A program made the position numbers and the translations under genes. 9,018 nucleotides of DNA from Acidobacteriota bacterium (GTDB lineage: Bacteria; Acidobacteriota; Terriglobia; UBA7540), in the NCBI GenBank assembly GCA_021784615.1, contig JAJYHU010000388.1:1-9018 (forward strand), given 5' to 3'. Below, one piece after another: positions 6,608 to 9,018 of the stretch (the stretch's first letter is position 1; each line of letters opens with the position of its first letter). The notes beneath the pieces were generated by a model, which was not told the DNA's origin, did no database searches, and saw only the letters and a list, made by a program, of their open reading frames with translations.

Positions 6608-7955
6608 ATTCTTTCAGCTTGTTATGGAGGGTTTTCAGGCTGATCCCCAGCATCTCGGCCGCTCGCGTCTTATTGTTTCCAGTAAAGGCCAGAGTCTCAA
6701 AGATCAACCGGCGTTCAGCTTCTCCCACGCTCATTCCCGGGCGGAGATGACGTTCATCACCCATGTCTGCCGAGGCCGTGCGGCCGAAATCGGCAGGAAG
6801 ATTTTCAGTTCGCAGCACCTCCCCGGTGTTCAGAACCATCATGCGCTCCAGCGTGTTGCGGAGTTCGCGGACGTTGCCCGGCCATGAATAGTGCCGAAAG
6901 GCGTCCATCAAACGATCGTCGATGGCTTTGACGTTGCACTGGTGTTTGCGATTCAGTTCTTCAATGAGGGCTTGGGTCAAAGGTTCAAGATCGTCCAGAT
7001 GATCCCGCAGCGGCGGCATGGCAATTTGAACGACGTTCAGGCGAAAGTACAGGTCGCTGCGGAGTAGCCCCTTGCTGACAGCATCTTCAGGAACTTTGTT
7101 GGTCGCTGCAAGAACCCGGACATCCACGGAAATTTCGCTTTTGCTTCCCAAGCGGCGAAGTTTGGAATCCTCCAGCACCCGCAAGAGCTTGGCCTGGGTC
7201 TGCGCCGGCATCTCACCAATTTCGTCCAACATTAGGGTGCCGCTGTCCGCCAGTTCAAAGCAGCCCATGCGCCGCTCGACGGCTCCTGTAAAGGCGCCTC
7301 TCTCATGCCCGAATATTTCACTTTCCATCAGCGTTTCCGGGATGGCTGCGCAGTTGACGGCCACAAAAGGCCTTCCCTTGCGGGGGCTGAGTTCGTGGAT
7401 GGTCCGGGCGGCAAGTTCTTTGCCGGTTCCGCTTTCGCCGATAATCAACACTCCGGCGCGGGAGGGCGCCACCGCTGCGATGGTTGACATGACTTCCTGC
7501 ATCTTTTTCGACCGGCCCACCAGGTGTCCCAGGAAGCCGGCGTCACGGAGGCGCCGCTGAGCAATCTCCAGCTGAAGGGCGTTTTCGCGGCGCTCGACAC
7601 AATTGCGAAGCTCAACCTGAAGGCGCTTTGGGTTGACCGGTTTCTCCAGAAAGTTGAACGCTCCGAGCTTGGTGGCTTCGACAGCTTCCTCAATCGTTCC
7701 CTGTCCCGTGAGCATCATGAACGTAATCTCGGGCCGTGAATCCCGGACTTGTTTGAGAAGACCCATGCCATCGACGTCCGGCATCCGCAAATCCGAGATC
7801 ACGATGGAAGGCGCGAACGAACAAATCTTCTCGATGGCCTGTTGTCCGTTCGCGGCGATGTCGGTTTCGTAGCCCCACGCGGTCAGCAGTTCAGCCAATC
7901 CCTGCCGGGCGCTTAGTTCATCATCCACAACCAGAATTCTTGCTCTGCCAGGCAC
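6585..7955 (-). CDS. NtrC-family sigma54-dependent response regulator
   Basis: This 456-residue regulator is the likely phosphorylation partner of the kinase that follows it. The receiver (residues 5-120) is intact: acidic pair D11-D12, phosphoacceptor D55 in VISDLRMPD, T83 in MLTG and K105 in EKPV. The AAA+ activator domain (about 145-370) has Walker A GESGTGKE (173-180), the sigma54-contacting GAFTGA loop (220-225), Walker B LMLDEIGE (241-248) and RSDLYFRLNV (299-308) with the arginine fingers. A Fis-type helix-turn-helix closes the protein (NNKTRAAEMLGISLKTLHNKL, about 427-447). I chose the GTG at 7955 because GAGGGGG precedes it by 6 bases. An in-frame ATG at 7985 would add 10 residues but has no well-spaced Shine-Dalgarno, and a -10-like TATATT lies between the two. 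The frame is open to 8588, but that extension is antisense to the divergent gene and is not coding. Genes needing sigma54 are its expected targets. Confidence 0.93.
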   Translation of the reverse strand: MPGRARILVVDDELSARQGLAELLTAWGYETDIAANGQQAIEKICSFAPSIVISDLRMPDVDGMGLLKQVRDSRPEITFMMLTGQGTIEEAVEATKLGAFNFLEKPVNPKRLQVELRNCVERRENALQLEIAQRRLRDAGFLGHLVGRSKKMQEVMSTIAAVAPSRAGVLIIGESGTGKELAARTIHELSPRKGRPFVAVNCAAIPETLMESEIFGHERGAFTGAVERRMGCFELADSGTLMLDEIGEMPAQTQAKLLRVLEDSKLRRLGSKSEISVDVRVLAATNKVPEDAVSKGLLRSDLYFRLNVVQIAMPPLRDHLDDLEPLTQALIEELNRKHQCNVKAIDDRLMDAFRHYSWPGNVRELRNTLERMMVLNTGEVLRTENLPADFGRTASADMGDERHLRPGMSVGEAERRLIFETLAFTGNNKTRAAEMLGISLKTLHNKLKEYEAKPQS

Positions 7956-7960
7956 TTTAA

Positions 7961-7969
7961 ACCCCCTCT
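7961..7969 (-). promoter_or_regulatory. Ribosome binding site deciding the regulator start
   Basis: The minus strand reads AGAGGGGGT 6 bases before the GTG at 7955. The alternative ATG at 7985 is directly abutted by AAGGA with no spacer, which is too close for normal initiation. This favours the GTG start, although homologue alignment could overturn it. Confidence 0.5.
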
Positions 7970-8110
7970 CGTCAATATAGTACATTCCTTGGGCGGAAGG
8001 TCGAAAAACAACCGGAACAAATATCCGGCTTTTCCGCCGGCCCCGGAATGAAGGAACTGCAAGTTCGGGCCGAGGACGTTCTTTTCCGCAGGGAACGCGT
8101 GGCGCAATTC

Positions 8111-8125
8111 CCTTTTCGGAAAAGG
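8111..8125. repeat. 15-base inverted repeat, candidate operator
   Basis: The sequence CCTTTTC-G-GAAAAGG is a perfect 7-base dyad around one central base. It lies about 34 bases upstream of the -35 box of the plus-strand activator gene and roughly 140-155 bases before the minus-strand regulator start. Its half-site resembles two other single copies in the same intergenic region. It has no T-tract and no upstream gene end, so a protein-binding site is more likely than a terminator. Confidence 0.4.
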
Positions 8126-8158
8126 CCTGCCGGATCGAGTTCCATCTTGGGATTTGCT

Positions 8159-8188
8159 TTGACTTTGTGAAGGCGTCGTTTTTATACT
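8159..8188 (+). promoter_or_regulatory. Sigma70-type promoter for the plus-strand activator gene
   Basis: TTGACT (8159-8164) and TATACT (8183-8188) are separated by 18 bases. Each differs from consensus at one position. Transcription would start near 8195, giving a leader of about 40 bases before the ATG at 8236. This is the best sigma70 promoter I see in the window. Confidence 0.55.
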
Positions 8189-8235
8189 GAGCACGCTTGT
8201 TTCGATTGGACCAGCGTTCGACGGGCGCACAAGAT

Positions 8236-9018
8236 ATGGATGAACATATCCTGATCGCATCCCAGGAGAAATCCTGCCGGGATCTATGTGTCGAAGCTGC
8301 AGGGCATCTGGGCCTTGCGGTCTCGCCTGCCGAGTCTGCCCGTAACGCTCTCGATATCCTCAACGCCGGCGGCATCGACATGGTCCTCGTGGACGCGCAA
8401 ATGCCGGGCCTTAGCGTGGTCGAACAATTGAAGTCCGCCCGAAGCAATTCACCGGGAACCGACGTCGTCGTCATGACCAATTCTGCGGAAGTTGGACTGG
8501 TCCACGAGGTCGCCAAACAATACGCCTGCGAATACATCGTTCGTCCATTCGGGGCGGCGGACCTTGAGCGGCTGCTCGATCGGGTCATCCAAAAGAGGCA
8601 ATTATGCGCAGAGAATCGCTTGCTCCGCGAGCAACTTGAGACCCGGCGCGGGATGGGAACTCTTATTGGTTCCTCCGCGAAGATGCAGCGGATCTATGAA
8701 ATGATATTGAAAGTTGCGGCCAAGCGGCACCCCGTGCTGGTGTTGGGAGAAAGCGGGACTGGGAAAGAATTGGTTGCCCATGCCATTCACGCTTACGGGC
8801 CTTGGCGCGACCTGCCCTTTGTCCCGGTCGATTGCGGCTCCTTGTCTTCGACGCTCATTGAGAGTGAGCTGTTTGGCCATGTCCGGGGAGCCTTCACGGG
8901 CGCCAACCAGAACCGGTCCGGCCTGCTGGTAACTGGAGGGAAGGGAACCGTTTTCCTGGACGAGATCGCGGAACTCCCCGTGGAACTCCAATCGAAGCTG
9001 CTGCGAGCCATTCAGGAG
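8236..9018 (+). CDS. NtrC-like sigma54 activator with degenerate receiver (3' end beyond window)
   Basis: The first 261 residues of a second sigma54-dependent activator are present, and the frame is open to the window edge. Residues 1-120 have a receiver-like fold with D53 in MVLVDAQMPG at the phosphoacceptor position and T81 in VVVMTNS. The acidic pair after beta-1 is replaced by S9-Q10 (HILIASQEK), and the conserved lysine is R103 (EYIVRPFG). Metal binding and phosphorylation are therefore probably impaired. After a coiled linker (RQLCAENRLLREQLE, 121-135) the AAA+ domain starts: IGSSAKMQRIYEMI (144-157), Walker A GESGTGKE (171-178), sigma54-contacting GAFTGA (218-223) and Walker B TVFLDEI (238-244). 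Expected but not visible are the arginine fingers and the DNA-binding helix-turn-helix. The ATG at 8236 starts directly before beta-1 of the receiver, and its Shine-Dalgarno is weak. The gene is divergent from the regulator-kinase pair. No partner kinase is visible. Confidence 0.9.
   Translation, partial: MDEHILIASQEKSCRDLCVEAAGHLGLAVSPAESARNALDILNAGGIDMVLVDAQMPGLSVVEQLKSARSNSPGTDVVVMTNSAEVGLVHEVAKQYACEYIVRPFGAADLERLLDRVIQKRQLCAENRLLREQLETRRGMGTLIGSSAKMQRIYEMILKVAAKRHPVLVLGESGTGKELVAHAIHAYGPWRDLPFVPVDCGSLSSTLIESELFGHVRGAFTGANQNRSGLLVTGGKGTVFLDEIAELPVELQSKLLRAIQE

Larger units (their letters stand above)
7986..8235. promoter_or_regulatory. Divergent control region between two NtrC-type genes
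   Basis: About 250-280 bases separate the two divergently transcribed activator genes, with no credible coding sequence. The octamer CTTTTCCG occurs at 8029-8036 and 8081-8088, and inverted at 8117-8124. A dyad (8111-8125) and a CCGGC/GCCGG hairpin (CCGGC at 8025-8029, GCCGG at 8036-8040) are also present. A sigma70-type promoter faces the plus gene. No clean -24/-12 (GG-N10-GC) sigma54 site was found on either strand by eye. Confidence 0.45.

Noticed and set aside
8149..8164. Sigma54 -24/-12 promoter (TTGG-N10-GA) before the plus-strand activator
   Set aside because: The -12 element has GA rather than GC and the -24 element lacks the CAC extension. The overlapping sigma70-type TTGACT/TATACT pair is a better fit.
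7913..8260. 115-codon minus-strand frame spanning the divergent intergenic region
   Set aside because: It overlaps both real genes, has low-complexity, unrecognisable sequence, and covers the promoter and repeat region.
7986..8588. N-terminal extension of the NtrC-type regulator frame (about 200 residues)
   Set aside because: It runs through the intergenic region and antisense to the plus-strand activator. The receiver domain begins right after 7955-7985, as in homologues.

Overview
The window is a G+C-rich bacterial chromosome segment with mostly housekeeping and signalling genes. No mobile element, CRISPR array, rRNA or tRNA was seen. MqnA (futalosine route to menaquinone), folate-dependent TrmFO, a lipoprotein beta-propeller and two NtrC-type activators together suggest a Gram-negative-type lineage such as Acidobacteriota. 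That placement is inference from gene content, not a computed assignment.

The left half (1-4573) is all minus strand. In transcription order it holds an HNH endonuclease-like protein (4208-4573), an SMP-30/gluconolactonase-like predicted lipoprotein (2920-3987), trmFO (1400-2800), xerC (484-1395) and the 5' part of mqnA (1-370, running off the window). trmFO and xerC are 4 bases apart and form a tight pair. An extended -10 box lies just upstream of trmFO, and a TATAAT lies in the gap before mqnA.

The right half is a signalling locus. On the minus strand an NtrC-family response regulator (6585-7955) is followed by its histidine kinase (4772-6607), with the two genes overlapping by 23 bases. 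Across a roughly 280-base divergent intergenic region, a second sigma54-activator gene starts on the plus strand (8236 to the window end). Its receiver domain has lost the acidic pair and the conserved lysine. The intergenic region has a good sigma70-type promoter for the plus gene, a 15-base dyad and three copies of an 8-base motif, so it is the best candidate for a shared control region.

The most unusual points are the degenerate receiver in the divergent activator, the motif cluster between the two activators, and an SD-preceded ATG in frame with the HNH gene but cut off from it by a single TGA. I did not find clear evidence of an entirely new multi-gene system.
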